Made by a program: the position numbers and the translations under genes. This document shows positions 12,085-24,300 of a DNA stretch of 64,000 nucleotides, piece after piece. Below the pieces are notes generated by a model, which saw only the letters and a list, made by a program, of their open reading frames with translations, had not been told where the DNA came from and did no database searches. How positions within the stretch are numbered: position 1 is the first letter of the stretch; each line of letters begins with the position of its first letter. Source of the DNA: Pithys albifrons albifrons (Eukaryota > Chordata > Aves > Passeriformes > Thamnophilidae). The DNA lies in contig NC_092459.1 of assembly GCF_047495875.1 (NCBI RefSeq), positions 40,226,490 to 40,290,489 of the forward strand, written 5' to 3'.

Positions 12085-12190
12085 TTGCCCCCACTTTGCA
12101 ATAAGGAAACTGAGGCATGGCAAGCGTGGGTGACTAGCCCAAGGTCATACATGCCAGTGGGAGTTCTGGGAATAAAGCCCAGAAGCTTTT
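12085..12190 (-). mobile_element. MIR-like ancient SINE fragment
   Basis: The plus strand reads GGAAACTGAGGCA, then TGACTAGCCCAAGGTCATACA, then the degraded start of the tRNA-related half. This is the reverse complement of the MIR core region, whose consensus has GGAAACTGAGGCA and TGACTTGCCCAAGGTCACACA at the same spacing. MIRs are old and rare in bird genomes, so a copy this readable is notable. The ends are not resolvable by eye. Confidence 0.72.
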
Positions 12191-15100
12191 GGCATATTGA
12201 GACACAGGCATATATTTCATACTGCCTTGGCAGGCTGTGGATGCTCTCCTCTCCTCCCCGCACTTTGTGTGCCACAGAAACAGCCTTTGTTCTCCCTAAC
12301 TTGCTTCCAAATATTTCAAACATCACTTCTGCTGTGAACTGTAAAACTCTTATTCAGTCTCTATGGAGCACTTGCCCAGACAGTATGTGGCTGTTTCTGT
12401 TTGCTGCTAGGCTGGACTTCCTCTGATCCTGACTATTTGCCAACTTCTATACCTTTGATCAGCATATAGGGTCAGTCTGGTGAGCTTGTCCTGACATTTT
12501 TACTTGTTAGAGACCCTCTAGGCACTACACTGATCATGACGAGACCTGTTTCCATTTGGTTTTACCACAATTGTTTCATTCTGATTATAATTACAACTTT
12601 TGCCCTTTGCTAACTTAGCAAAGGCTAACTTCGCTAAGGCAAAAAGAGACACCAGCCTATTAGCAACCACTGAAGGATCTAGAGTTATGATTTCATTAAA
12701 CTGCTTGTCGGCTGAAACCAATGGTGAATGTGGGCCAGGTTTTTCAAAGAAGAAGGAATAATTCAGAGTGCATCTAGGAGAACTTGTGAGCACCACAGAT
12801 AACCATTAAATTGTTTGTGGGCTCTCTGTTTTCTTTTTTTCTTGAAAGGAAGTCCTGACCTTGAAAGTTGTGCAAACATGGGAGTTGTACAAACACGTTT
12901 TCCCTGCTGCCTTCTTGCCCTGCATGCAGTACCAGGGATGGTATCACATACTCTCCACACACTGATGATAAGCTGAACTAACAATATGAAGAAAATGTGC
13001 CAAACCCGCAGAGGGAAATGAAAATCAAATCCCCTTTCTCGCATCGGCGTCAAATTTTTATTTCTTGACAAGATAGGAACTCAGCGGAAGGGAAACGAAA
13101 TGATTAAAAAACAGATAAAAACTAGAAAGAAGCTACATAACCAAGTCATCCACTGCCCTCCTGTGGCTGTGTGTAAAGCACATCCAAAGCACTTGGCAAC
13201 AGAGGAGGGCCTCATCTTCAAGTACCTGCAAAAAAATTTGCCAAATTAGTGGATTGTCTTTATGTTGTCGTTCTCCATCACTTTATTTTTGGCTGTTGGC
13301 TGAAAGATAATTTTTAACTTAAATAGTGGTAGAATATTAATAAAAAATAACACAGGATATGTTATGCATCCAACAGAGAAATCATGAGAAGGTAGAACCT
13401 ATTAGTAGTTCTCTACAATTTTTAGAAAATTATAATAGTACATTCTTGTGACAAACTGAATTAAAAAAATCTTGTTATAAAACTATTACTTCCTGAAATT
13501 AACCCTGGTTTTTTCCTTAGTGCAACACAAGAGTCCCTGAAAAATTTCTGGATCAGGCACAGATAGAATTACAAAGTCTTACTCATTTCCTGGGTCGTTG
13601 CCAAAGGAGCAGGATTGGTACTGTTGGGTGTGTTGGAATCATTATTTTGTGGTTTTTGATCCAGCTGCATTTCTGGTGTGCAACATATTTGTTGTCAACA
13701 CACACCTGAGGTTTAACAGATATTCAGCCATCCTAAATCAAAAAATTGAGTGAACTTTTGAGAATTTCTGCTGTTTGCCTAAGCTGTTTCCCACTTTCAC
13801 CAATCAGTAATCTATAAATTGCTAAATGGCTGCCACGACACTGAGCAGGTGTATTGTGTTTCTATGAAAATAATGAGAAGGTGTGCTGTCACCATGGAGG
13901 GGAGTGCTGAAGAGCAGATGAAGGGTAGGTTGCCAGCAGAGGTGTCACTGCAAATGTGATAACTAAGGACAAGCATCAATGCTGTGGATGTCCCCACCCC
14001 ATGCGGTGGCAGAGAAATCTGGTGGAGGGATGTCTCTTGCTGCCCAAACCCACCACACTCACCCTGTGAGCTGCTGTGAGGAAACTCCTAAGCAAGAGGA
14101 GAAGGAGGGAATTTTCAGGAATGTACAAGTCTTTCTGTATAAATACAGCTAACAGTAAGTAGCCAACACAGAGGCAGAAGGATGGTCCCTGTTTTCCTCT
14201 CCACAAGAACACAGAAGAGATGACTGAGTTGGTGAGATGCAGCGAAGACTGGAGGCATTTGTTTCAGCATAACAGTGTCTCCGGAGAGCAAGTGCACTTG
14301 GACAGCCACTTCCAAACACTACAAAAGGAAGAATAGGCGGTCAGGAACTGAAACACGTGAAACTAAGGCGGCAGATTTGTCACCACAGGAGTATCCAGGA
14401 GTCAGCTGAGGATGCTGGCAATACTGTGCTACCACCACCTGTGTATCCATCAAGGCAAGCACAGAAGTGTTTGCAGAGGAATGATTCAGAACACAACTGG
14501 GAACTTCCCTGCAGCTGACAGCAACGCGTCATCAACAAGGACTCTGCAACAGGAGAAATGGACACAAACAAAATTATGTACCTTTCCCTGATGTACAAAC
14601 ATTGCAAGATTGGACAGAACATCTCCTGTCTCTTTTCTAGGAATAATACATAACTAAAATCAACAACAGTGCCAGATGGGCAACCCCTTGAACAAAGACA
14701 TCAGGGTCTTCTTTGCAGCTTCTTCCAGCAGATCTCTTCAGAGTCTCTCAGTTTTCCCCAGGAAAGAAAATAGGAATATGGAATATTTATGATTGAAATT
14801 GTCACTGTTAGAGAGAGATGGCAGACTGCTTGAACAGGAGTGTGCACATCACTGTGTGCAGGAGCAGCCAGCTCCACTGGGGACTTGTCAGAACAACCAG
14901 GAGGAGGCTGAACGGCAGAAGCAAACTGAAGGCAAATAAGGTAGAAGCTCAGCTTCAGCCCTCCACAAAGATGTTTTGCTGAATGTAAAGTGGATGATTT
15001 ATTTCTGTTTTCTCATATATGGCTGCTAAGAGATGAAGTACTGTAGGGAGCACTATATGTTTTATAAGCATGGTCTATCTGCTCTAGGTGATGTAATTGT

Positions 15101-17195
15101 GTCACTGAAAGCTCGGGGTTTGATTCACTTGGCTTGAATGTTAGACTGGCTGACTATAACCTGCTTAAGATGGGGAGGTTAAAGGAGGGAAAGATCAGCA
15201 CTTTAAATTACAAACATCATTCTGTCATTTAGAGCTCTGGATAAACAAATACTAATAACATTTTTGAATACATATGGAACAAAATGCTGACTAAACTAGG
15301 TCAGGAGGGGGGCATCTGAGGGGTCTAACATCTCCTGTGTCAGTCAATCACTCATATCTATTTCATTTCATTCACATGTCAAAGAGGAAAAAATACTTAC
15401 TTGTCTAACAAAGCTCTATTTGCTTATGTTTGCAGTGGTCTGCTGACATGAGCTACCCTCAGCTCCGGTACAGAGGCAAATAGGCTTAGATTATAGTTGA
15501 AAATGGCACTTCTGTTTGACAGAGATTACACATAGAGAGAGAATGAAAAACCAGCTAAACGTGGACTTTGTTGGGCCTTCCCTTATTTGGGGCATTGTTA
15601 TACCAGATCGAAATCAGGGTGATTGACACCTAAGTTGTCATTTTAACCCCAGCACAGAGTTTGGGGCTGTGTGATTAATAATTGGCGCTGGTGCCTCCCA
15701 GCAGCATGGAATCAGATAAGGGGTACAAGTGTGAGGCTGCTGCTTGGGCCAGGACTGCCTCAAACTCATTTCTCTAAAATTTTTTTTACTTTGAAGCATC
15801 CTTCAATATTGAATCTGGATGGAAACAGGAAAGTTTAATAAGATTTCTAAGCAGAAGTGCTGCAGGATGACTCATTCTGCTTCAACATTTTCTACCTCAC
15901 TGAGTGGCATGGAGCGTATGGAAAGGCTGCCTTGGGGGCAGGCCCTTGCAGGCTGCAGGGAAGTATTCACCCCAAAATAAATGACTTATGTCTCCTTCAA
16001 GTGATTCCTGCCATGTTTTGGCATCTGTGAAATTTAATCATCAATGTTTGTAATCAGGGTTGTACAAATTATGATTTTATAAACATGTTTACCTGAATAT
16101 TAAGTATTTTATTTATTATTCCCTTACTCACACCAGTTTCTTTTCCCTCTTCCCATCTCCTCAGCCATCAAAAGCCAGTAGAATATAAGATGTCTGTAGA
16201 GCTGAGAAACTGTATAATTTAGATGATGAATGAACCTTGTCCTGACTTAAAATTCAATGAGTATTCACTTAGATTTGTGCAGGGGGTAAAGACTTGTGCA
16301 TCTACTGGTGTTTACTGCTCATGCTAAAAAGAAACCCCAAATGTCAGCAGCAAATCCAGAACTTTCTTATTAGCATGAGAAATACTTGATTTTAAGCTAA
16401 TCTGATAGAAGCCATTCTGAATCCTTCAAGATGCCAACAATCTTCAGAGACTTGGTTAGACTGGTAAAAGTTTATCACAAAATCTAGCTGGCTTCTTTGT
16501 CAGTAGCACCTACTTTGAGATGGCCTAAACCATCATAGCAATAAAGCGAGCTGCCTCATCCAGACTTTGGGAACAGGAACCTGCCTGCTGCAGACACTTG
16601 ATCTCTATTGTCAGGTATAGTTGTACTAAATAAGATGGAGAGAAACACCCTCCTGTGGATCTCATCCCTTTTTTTCCCCATGAAGTTTTACAAATATTTA
16701 GGTAGAATTTTAAAGTTTCACATAATAACCATTAGGTTTGCATGTGTAATATGATTGTTTCTCTTCTATTATCCTCCTTCTATTCAAAGCTTCTTGTTTT
16801 GCCCATTTCTTGCTCTTCTTCCCTCACCAGTCATGGCTGTTTGCCAGCATATATCACATATATGGTCCTTTCTGACATTGATGCTATCTGGCTCAGGTGA
16901 TGCATGTTCCCAAAGCTCTTCAAAATCTATGCATGGATTAAAAAATATATATGATAATAGACAAGGCAAATCATTATGAAGCACTTGATTTTTATGCATC
17001 TTGTTAGCCAGCTCCCAAAACCACAGACAGATTAGTTTATGATCATACCATTCATTATTGTTTGTCATATTTTTAGGCTTATTGTAAAAGTACTAATATT
17101 TTCATGGCTTTCAATTAAAAACTGAAGGCTTCTTTAACAACTTTTCTAAGGGATTTGATTTTGTGAACCACTTCAGTAAGCAGGCTTCAGAAAGA

Positions 17196-17241
17196 TTGTT
17201 CTTAACTCTGATGCGCCAAGTGGCATCAGAGTTAAGAATAA
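17196..17241. repeat. Near-perfect inverted repeat (hairpin), 19-bp stem, 8-nt loop
   Basis: The left arm TTCTTAACTCTGATGC (17199-17214) and the right arm GCATCAGAGTTAAGAA (17223-17238) are exact reverse complements around the loop GCCAAGTG. A G-T pair and two A-T pairs extend the stem to 17196 and 17241. The stem is shorter than a typical pre-miRNA, and no transposon with these termini is recognised. Confidence 0.93.
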
Positions 17242-18561
17242 ACATATCCATGGCTATATAAATGGTGTATCAGAGTTGCTTTTTTCTCTTCAGTTAAGGT
17301 TTGCTTTTGGCCTCACAGCAGAAAGCAAATGACTAACAATAGTTATAGCAGCTAGAAATTCTTCATATCATCCTCACACTTCTACAATCCTTTGTTAGTC
17401 TGTGGGATTTTGGTAGCTGGCTATGAACTATAATGAAATCCCAATCAACATTTTTTAAGATGTAGATTAAAGTAATTGTAATGTTTTGAATTATTTTATG
17501 GGCATAGCAGGGCTGGCACTGGCATTCAGAAAATAGCTGGGAGAATATTTACTATTCAGATAGCACTAAGTCTGGGAAGGCAGAGAAACTACAGTTCCAC
17601 CTTTAAAATGTGTTAGCAGTACTTTACAGTTGAAGTATTACAGGAAAGTTCTTTGGAGCTGTGAGAGGAAAAGCATGGGCTGTTCGCAACTTGCACAACA
17701 ACTCAGGAGAGAGGAGGCACAAACTTCACCCCCTGCTTTATCAAAACATGCACACACTTCGAGCCACCTGCTTTCACAGTGATGCTTTCTTCATCAGCAA
17801 ACCTTCACATTCTCCCCTTCTGAATCATTGTGTGACAGTGAATCACTGATGATCTTCAGCAGTGGGACCAAAAATAGGGCTGGGCACAGAAAAAGGCTGG
17901 GGTAGGGGGAGGTTTCCTATGTTCAGCCCCAGGTCTCCCAAGCAACGGCGAGCACTCTGCTCCACCTCCAAGTACTTCAGATCCTCCTGGGAGCAATCAC
18001 CTTTCCCTGCTCCACGGGCTATTTCTGCAATGCTGAACTCACAGTGTCAAGAAGCCACACTGACAAGAGCCACATTAGCATTCAGTGAAGTTTGCACCCT
18101 GAGTAATTATGGTTTTCTTTGTCCCAGTGAATCACCGCATGTGAAATTACGGCATTTTCTCTATGTGTAGATGTAGTTGATAAATCAAAGCTGCTTATTA
18201 GATAATAACTGTGCTTCAGGTGGCTCTCAAACAAATTCTGCTTTCAAATTGATGGTGAATGATGGCTCAACCTCAAAGCCTTCATGCCTGGGCAGAGAAA
18301 ATTCAGCGGCTTCTTTCACTACTGCCTTTAAGGGCAGCACACCCTCAGCCACCACAGATTCTACTGTGAAAGACAGAAAAATTGCTTCTGCCTGGTAACA
18401 GCCCATGCCTCCTCTCTCCAAATATTATTATTTCTGTATCACATTTCTCCTTTAAATAATTTCCTCCCTGTTTTGACAAATGAGAATTTATTTTAGACCC
18501 TCAACTTCCATTCTAGAGTAATCAGCACTTCTCTAAGACCCACTTACAAAAAGTGCATCTC

Positions 18562-18846
18562 CTAAGAAGCTCTTTGATGCCTATTGCTTGCTTGTCTTTT
18601 CTTCTTTCTTTGAGTCCGCTCACTGGGTCTTCCTGTATCAAATTTTAGTTTCTTGCACTTAGTTTCAAGGCTCAACAACTCCATCTTTTTAGTCTTGTCT
18701 ATTACTGCATCTATAAACTTGTTAGCATTTTTGAAGCGTCCAGAAACCATGGCAATGACTGCCACAGAGAAGTGCATAAAGAAATTAATCATTCTGTTTC
18801 CATTGTAGGTCTTGAATCCTGTGCAGTAAATAAGGCTTGGGGGTCA
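18562..18846 (-). other. Unassigned open frame, possible exon or decayed coding sequence
   Basis: A 94-codon stop-to-stop frame on the minus strand, with an internal ATG at 18792. It would give a hydrophobic start (MINFFMHFSVAVIAMVSGRF), then a lysine-rich amphipathic part and a basic tail ending near RTQRKKKRQ. A weak acceptor-like TTATTTACTGCACAG lies at about 18819-18833. I do not recognise a family, and no partner exon was found. A chance frame is the default explanation. Confidence 0.2.
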
Positions 18847-19964
18847 CACTTCCAATGAAATCCCCACCAGCTCATCATTAACTCCCCAGTCTCTACCCCC
18901 TGCACCAGATGAGGCAGAGGTCTTAAGGAAAAAAAAGAAAAGTAGTAAGAGAGAGAAAGAACTGAAATCTGCACTCAATACTTAACAAAAAGAGGTGGCA
19001 CTAAAACTATACAGGCAATGGAACCCTGGTCTAACCTCGGAGTGCTTAATGTTACAGCCTGAAGTTGCCTTGAACAACTTCCCCTTTCTGAAACCGTACA
19101 TCATTTCCCAGTAAAAGTATCAAACTAGAGGTGATGGCTGGGCTTTCAGGTGGTCACAGCCACTTTCATGTGGGATTCAGCCTGGGATTATGAGATGTTA
19201 AATTTGATGTCTGACTGTAGGGTACAGTCCTGAGCCATATGTTCATCTTCCACTATCACCCACAGAGATCTGGGCCATGCAGTCAGTGCCGTGGGAGCAG
19301 TTCAGCTCACCCAACAAGCAGACACCTGTTCTCCTGAGGAGCCCTGAGGCTGCACAGACCACTCGGAGCAGATCTTCATGGATTGCAACAACATAGATAC
19401 TTGGAGAAGCCTAGCAAAGTCTTATAAAACCAAATGTATATGGCCTAATCCACAGCCAAACACTGAAACAAAAAAACTAGCTTTCTCTTCCCTCTCTCTT
19501 GCCACACCACTTTTTTACTTGGATTGCAAACCTCACAGTAGGCAGTCTGAGTCACTGAAGAACATTACACCCAAAGACTCAAATGCTGACTGGAATATTT
19601 GGGATCTAGCACAATAAAAACACTGGATAATTTAGTTGCAACACCACCACCACCATCACTTCCTCTTCATTTTCCCTTTAAAGTGGTTATCCATGGTACT
19701 ATTCAGTTCCCTGAAAGCAGCTGTTTAGCCATCATTTTAGATGTTCTAAGATAGTCTTCTGGCCTCCAGCTGCTGCTCCTGGTTGTAGGTCTCACCTGGA
19801 TCCTGCCAGCCTGCTCTACCCCAGGTCTCCCAGGAGATACTGGGCACCTACCTTGCACAATTGAACCCCAGCCTCACAACAGACATCAGCACAGAGAAAA
19901 AGCTGCCAGAGACTTCCAGTCAGCTGCTACGAACAATTTAGCTGAAAAATGAGGATTAGAACCA

Positions 19965-20045
19965 TAGAACAGTTTAGGTTTGAATAGACCTTTACAGGTC
20001 ATACAGTCCAATCCCACTGCAATGAGCAGGGATATTGCCAATAGC
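19965..20045 (-). mobile_element. Short CR1 LINE 3' end, reverse orientation
   Basis: The plus strand reads ATAGAACAGTTTAGGTTTGAATAGACCTTTACAGGTCATACAGTCC-type text followed by CAATGAGCAGGGATATT. This is the reverse complement of the 3' end of a common avian CR1 subfamily. Only about 80 bp remain, so it is severely 5'-truncated. Confidence 0.85.
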
Positions 20046-20958
20046 TAAATGACTTTTCAGGTAACTTATTTGTGCAGTTCACTTAGAGGTGCTGTCCTGG
20101 CACACTCTTGGACCACATGCCTCTGTCCCCTCACATGGAAAAGGCAGGCACTCACCCTCCCCTTTCTGGCAGCACTCTCTTAAATAAGGATCAGGCTTAC
20201 CACCAGTTACTATGACCCAATTTCCACTGGCAAGGCTGCATTAAGCAGCTCCATGTGCCCAGATGGGCCAGAACTACCATGTAACATCCAGAATATTTCT
20301 CACATGCCCTAATTTAAAGGTTTGGGGACTGGCACATAAACAGAGTTTGTGACTATTTCACCAACACAGAACTTCACTGGAACAGAGAGAGACCTGACCT
20401 TGACAGGACTCCCAGCTTTGGTTGCCAGTTCTTCTAAGCTTACAATGTTTAATGCTTCAAGTCCTGTATTTTAACCTAGGTGCATGTTTCTGACCTCTGT
20501 GTTTATTAAATACATTGAAATTTCTAGCTTTCATAGATAAAAAGGCTATAAACAACCTCACCAACCATAAAACTGCAAGGCAGTGAAAAGAGCTGAAAAT
20601 CCATTCAGAATGGTACTACAGGCTTGGACCTGACTTGTCTTTGTCCTTTTTTTTTTAAAGTTTAGGTAGGTGAAGTGCACCCACAACAGTGACACCATCA
20701 CTTATGAAGCTGGATTTGATGTCGAGGCTCTGCAAGGTTTGCACCTTTATCACCTGTGTGTATTTCTCCCAGGAGGTCATGTCTCCCATCACACAGACCC
20801 TGTGCGGCACTCAGGAGAGCATGCTAAGCCTGGCTAAGGACTTGCACCCATTGAAAATTTTCAGAAATACTACTGTACAATGAAACTAGCCATCACAGTG
20901 CTCTGAACAAAGACCTTAAAGATTATGCACTCCTGACAGAGTTACCTTCTCAGGATTA

Positions 20959-20964
20959 TTTATT
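20959..20964 (-). promoter_or_regulatory. Candidate polyadenylation signal (AATAAA)
   Basis: TTTATT on the plus strand is AATAAA on the minus strand, within AATAAATAA. It is a candidate end for a long FAXC 3' UTR, with cleavage expected 10-30 nt further on (about 20930-20950). AT-rich DNA yields many chance hexamers. Confidence 0.3.
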
Positions 20965-21363
20965 TTCACATTGGTAGCAGTAGCCAAAAAAGAGAGAGAG
21001 GAGAGCAGGGACCTCTCCTCACACCCAAGTTTATGTGCAGTTCTTCCTCTTGTGATAGTCCCTGAAATTCTTCTGCAGAGTCAGGAGGAGAGGGGAACGA
21101 GGGACAGAATGAATCTGTTCAAACAATGCTGGTGGCTAAAGTATTTGCCTGGGGAGATGAAGGTTTAACTCACTGCCTATGAAAGTTTCATGCACTCCCC
21201 ACTCTGAAGAGAGCACCTCTCAGCTGTTCACAGCTCTACAGAAAGCAAGAAAGCACACACATAGAATAAGGACATGAACCAGAAAGGTATTTTAGATCTA
21301 TTAGTTATAATTTACACACCAATGACATACAGCATAAAGACAAAATATACAGATTTTCATATA

Positions 21364-21371
21364 TATGTACA
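21364..21371 (-). promoter_or_regulatory. Pumilio-type motif UGUACAUA
   Basis: TGTACATA on the minus strand fits the PUM response element UGUAHAUA exactly. It lies in AT-rich sequence near the proposed end of the FAXC 3' UTR. It matters only if that region is transcribed. Confidence 0.3.
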
Positions 21372-24300
21372 TGGATCAACACAGTGCACAATTTAAAGTT
21401 ATGTTACAATTAAGTGTACAATTTTAAATATGGCTTTATAAACTAGTAATAATAACAGTGCTAAAATAACATATGTCTCATGTAAGTTTATAGATAAACA
21501 ACATAACGCAGCTACAGCATTACAGTCCACATTTAGAAATGTGTTCCTTCATTTTTTCAGTTAAACCTTGCACACTGCAGCTAGCTGGGTATATCCCCTC
21601 ACCTCACACCCATCGACATATACTTTATTCTTGTTGGATTGCACACCCCTGTCTTTGGGACTTGCCTTCCTCAAGTATCCTGAAAAATGAAAACCTGTAC
21701 ATTTGAGGAAAGGTAAGTCACAAGAACAAGCTAAGAAATTAGGAAAGAACAAACACAGTCAATTATAGTGCCAAGTGAAAATATCAACACGACCAGTGCA
21801 GCTTAAAAAAGCACTTCTTGTTTAGGAGCTTAAAAAAGAACAACAATCACATCTTATTTGTTTTACTGTCCCGAGTGAAGCAAATTTTTACGTGAGTAGA
21901 ATTAGCCAGGAATAAGAGAAGTGGTAAATTCTAGGTCACTTGGAAGCTCAGTTGGAAACTGGCACTGCTGAAGCAAATGATACTTTTGTCAATGGCTTCA
22001 AACTGGGGCAGGATTTTATTTGTTCTGCAGAAGTTGAATGCCTTTTGGAAGCATATGATTCAGCTTCAGCTTGTTGAGCTGAATGTGGAACACATTACAT
22101 GAAATCCCACAATCCTTTTTATGCTCAAGTCTGACCAAATGCCCATAATGATCTCTTCTGATCTTGAAAAACCTGGGAGTAAACCTGGGTGCAACCAGGA
22201 CATGGTACTAAGTTTATCACTGTAGTGACACACAGTGTTTTCACTGACTGGGACTCCGGTGCTGTACACAGACATACCACTTTGTTTTTCAAATTCCTCA
22301 GGGAGCTGCAGAAACCTCTGCAGAGAAGTACTTCACATCAGAGTACTTCCACAGGGAAGGAGTGCAAAACCCTCCCTTATGGCCATCAAAGAGACGATTG
22401 CCCAAAACCACCAAGACAGAGCTGATTCATGTTGCAACACTTTTCTCCACTAAAGCAAAGCTGTAAAGACTTGGGGTCAGTGGCCTAAAAATGAAATCCA
22501 CCCTCCCACCAGCAATCCACGTGGTGCAGAGGAACATCTTCACTCCACAGGGCACCAGCTGAATACGACGGCCTGTGCTGACCAGTAGGCTCAAAGCTGT
22601 GCTCACTGCAATGCTCTGGAAAGGGGTCAAACCCAAAGAGATCATTGTCCTTGCTGCTCATCACCAGGACACAGCACAGGGATGAGATGACAGCACACCA
22701 ATGCCTCACTGAAGCCCCAGCTACCAGAACAAGCCCCTGCACTGTCTACCCAGCCCTCACCAATGCCCGAGGCACAGCACAGCACAGCACACACAAATAC
22801 CCGTAGTACTGATCAACCACTGAAAGCCTCCTCATTCAGTACCTCTAGTCCTCTTGGTCCATGGGATTAAACAGCATGACTCGGGTGCTCCTCTGGATCA
22901 CAGCCACTGACATGTATGGGCATGACTCCATCTATGCTATGCTATCCATTTCCATATGCCAGACACTGGGCCATCCAATTTAATTCTGCATTTAGAGAGC
23001 ATAATTTGCTTTATTCCTATCACATGCCTAAGTCATAATTTTGCAGCACTTGAGGAGCGAGAGGGGGGTTAGGGCAAACAGCTACTTGTCAGAAAACAGA
23101 TTCAAATTCTTATTCAAACATCTAAGGACAAGACCCACTTGAATTCATCCCCTGCCACAGAAATTTCACTTGGTGAGTTGCCCTGCATAAATCTGCACAT
23201 AACACACTTTTCCAGCAGGCAATATTTTGTAAGGCTTAGCATCTGACAGATACAGCCCTTTCAAGGAAAACAGTATGAAACTGTCATGATTACTTGAGCA
23301 GACATCACTGACAAAAGCAAATTTGTGCCTGAACTGTTGCTGCAGAAATATTTCAGGCAGTATTTTTTCAAAGAGAATATAGATCTGGAGGGACACTGCC
23401 AAGGTTTTAAAGATCAAAATGTGTTACTTGCAGTGCTATAATTGGATGGAAACAGTCCTCCAGATCTGAAACATCAGGTTCAGTTTGGTTTTTAAATCAA
23501 ACACCACATATGCAGGATTTCTGTAGGACCTATATATCCCAGTGCCTGTTTTCCCCACTCGGTAACAGTGAGCTCTGCTGACAGAGCCAATGAGTCTGAC
23601 GGGGGTAAACAAATCCCTTCTGACATGACAGAGTGTCACACAGTCAAACACTGCAATTCACATTTAAAAAAAATAAAAAACACCAGACTGTTTCAAATCG
23701 AACTCCAGTGGAAATGTTGGACTTGCTTTAAACTCCCATTTGCCATGAGGAGCAGACCAATTAATTACTCATTCTCTTAAAGCAGCACTATGGAAACAAA
23801 GGCAGTACTTTGGTTGTATTTAAGGTAAAGTAACCAGGAAGAATGGCACAGTCTTCTCATCAGGATGCAGGGTTATCCTCCAGCTCCCAGGCAGAGCAGG
23901 GGTCTCCTCTGGCCACTGGAACAGGGGCCTTAGCCAGGCCTGCAGCAACCCACCATTTGGCACACTCTGTGTCCCACCCTCCCCTCTCCTATCTGCTGCT
24001 TTCTCCAGTGACCATCCAAGAGCTCCCTTGCCCTATTTGGAGAGGGGCTGGAGAGTGTAGAAGAGCCCTAAGACAGCCTTCCTTCTGCCAGTACCATGTA
24101 CCACCATCTACCCCAAACCAGCCCTGGGCTGTGGCTGGGACCAGGTTTGGCACTGGCAGCTGTGATGCTTTCAGACCTCATGGACATTTGACTGTCGTGT
24201 CAACAGCCCCTGAACCCTTCCTAACATCATCCCACAATGAGTGTCTGACTGTGGCAGTGGGACCCCCACCCAGGGAAAAACCTTGAGGTCCAGGTCACCT

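Larger units (their letters stand above)
12191..19964. other. Long non-coding stretch, candidate regulatory DNA
   Basis: Nearly 8 kb with almost no recognisable repeat. It contains a strong hairpin (17196-17241) and one unassigned open frame (18562-18846). By synteny with other amniotes it should lie between FAXC and FBXL4, a broad gene-poor interval. Low repeat content would suit conserved non-coding elements, but conservation cannot be judged from one sequence. Confidence 0.45.

Noticed and set aside
12603..12650. Repeating GCTAACTT/GCTAAGGC words giving a LAKLAFAKLAKGK-like peptide on the minus strand
   Set aside because: A short imperfect duplication in a frame without other coding support.
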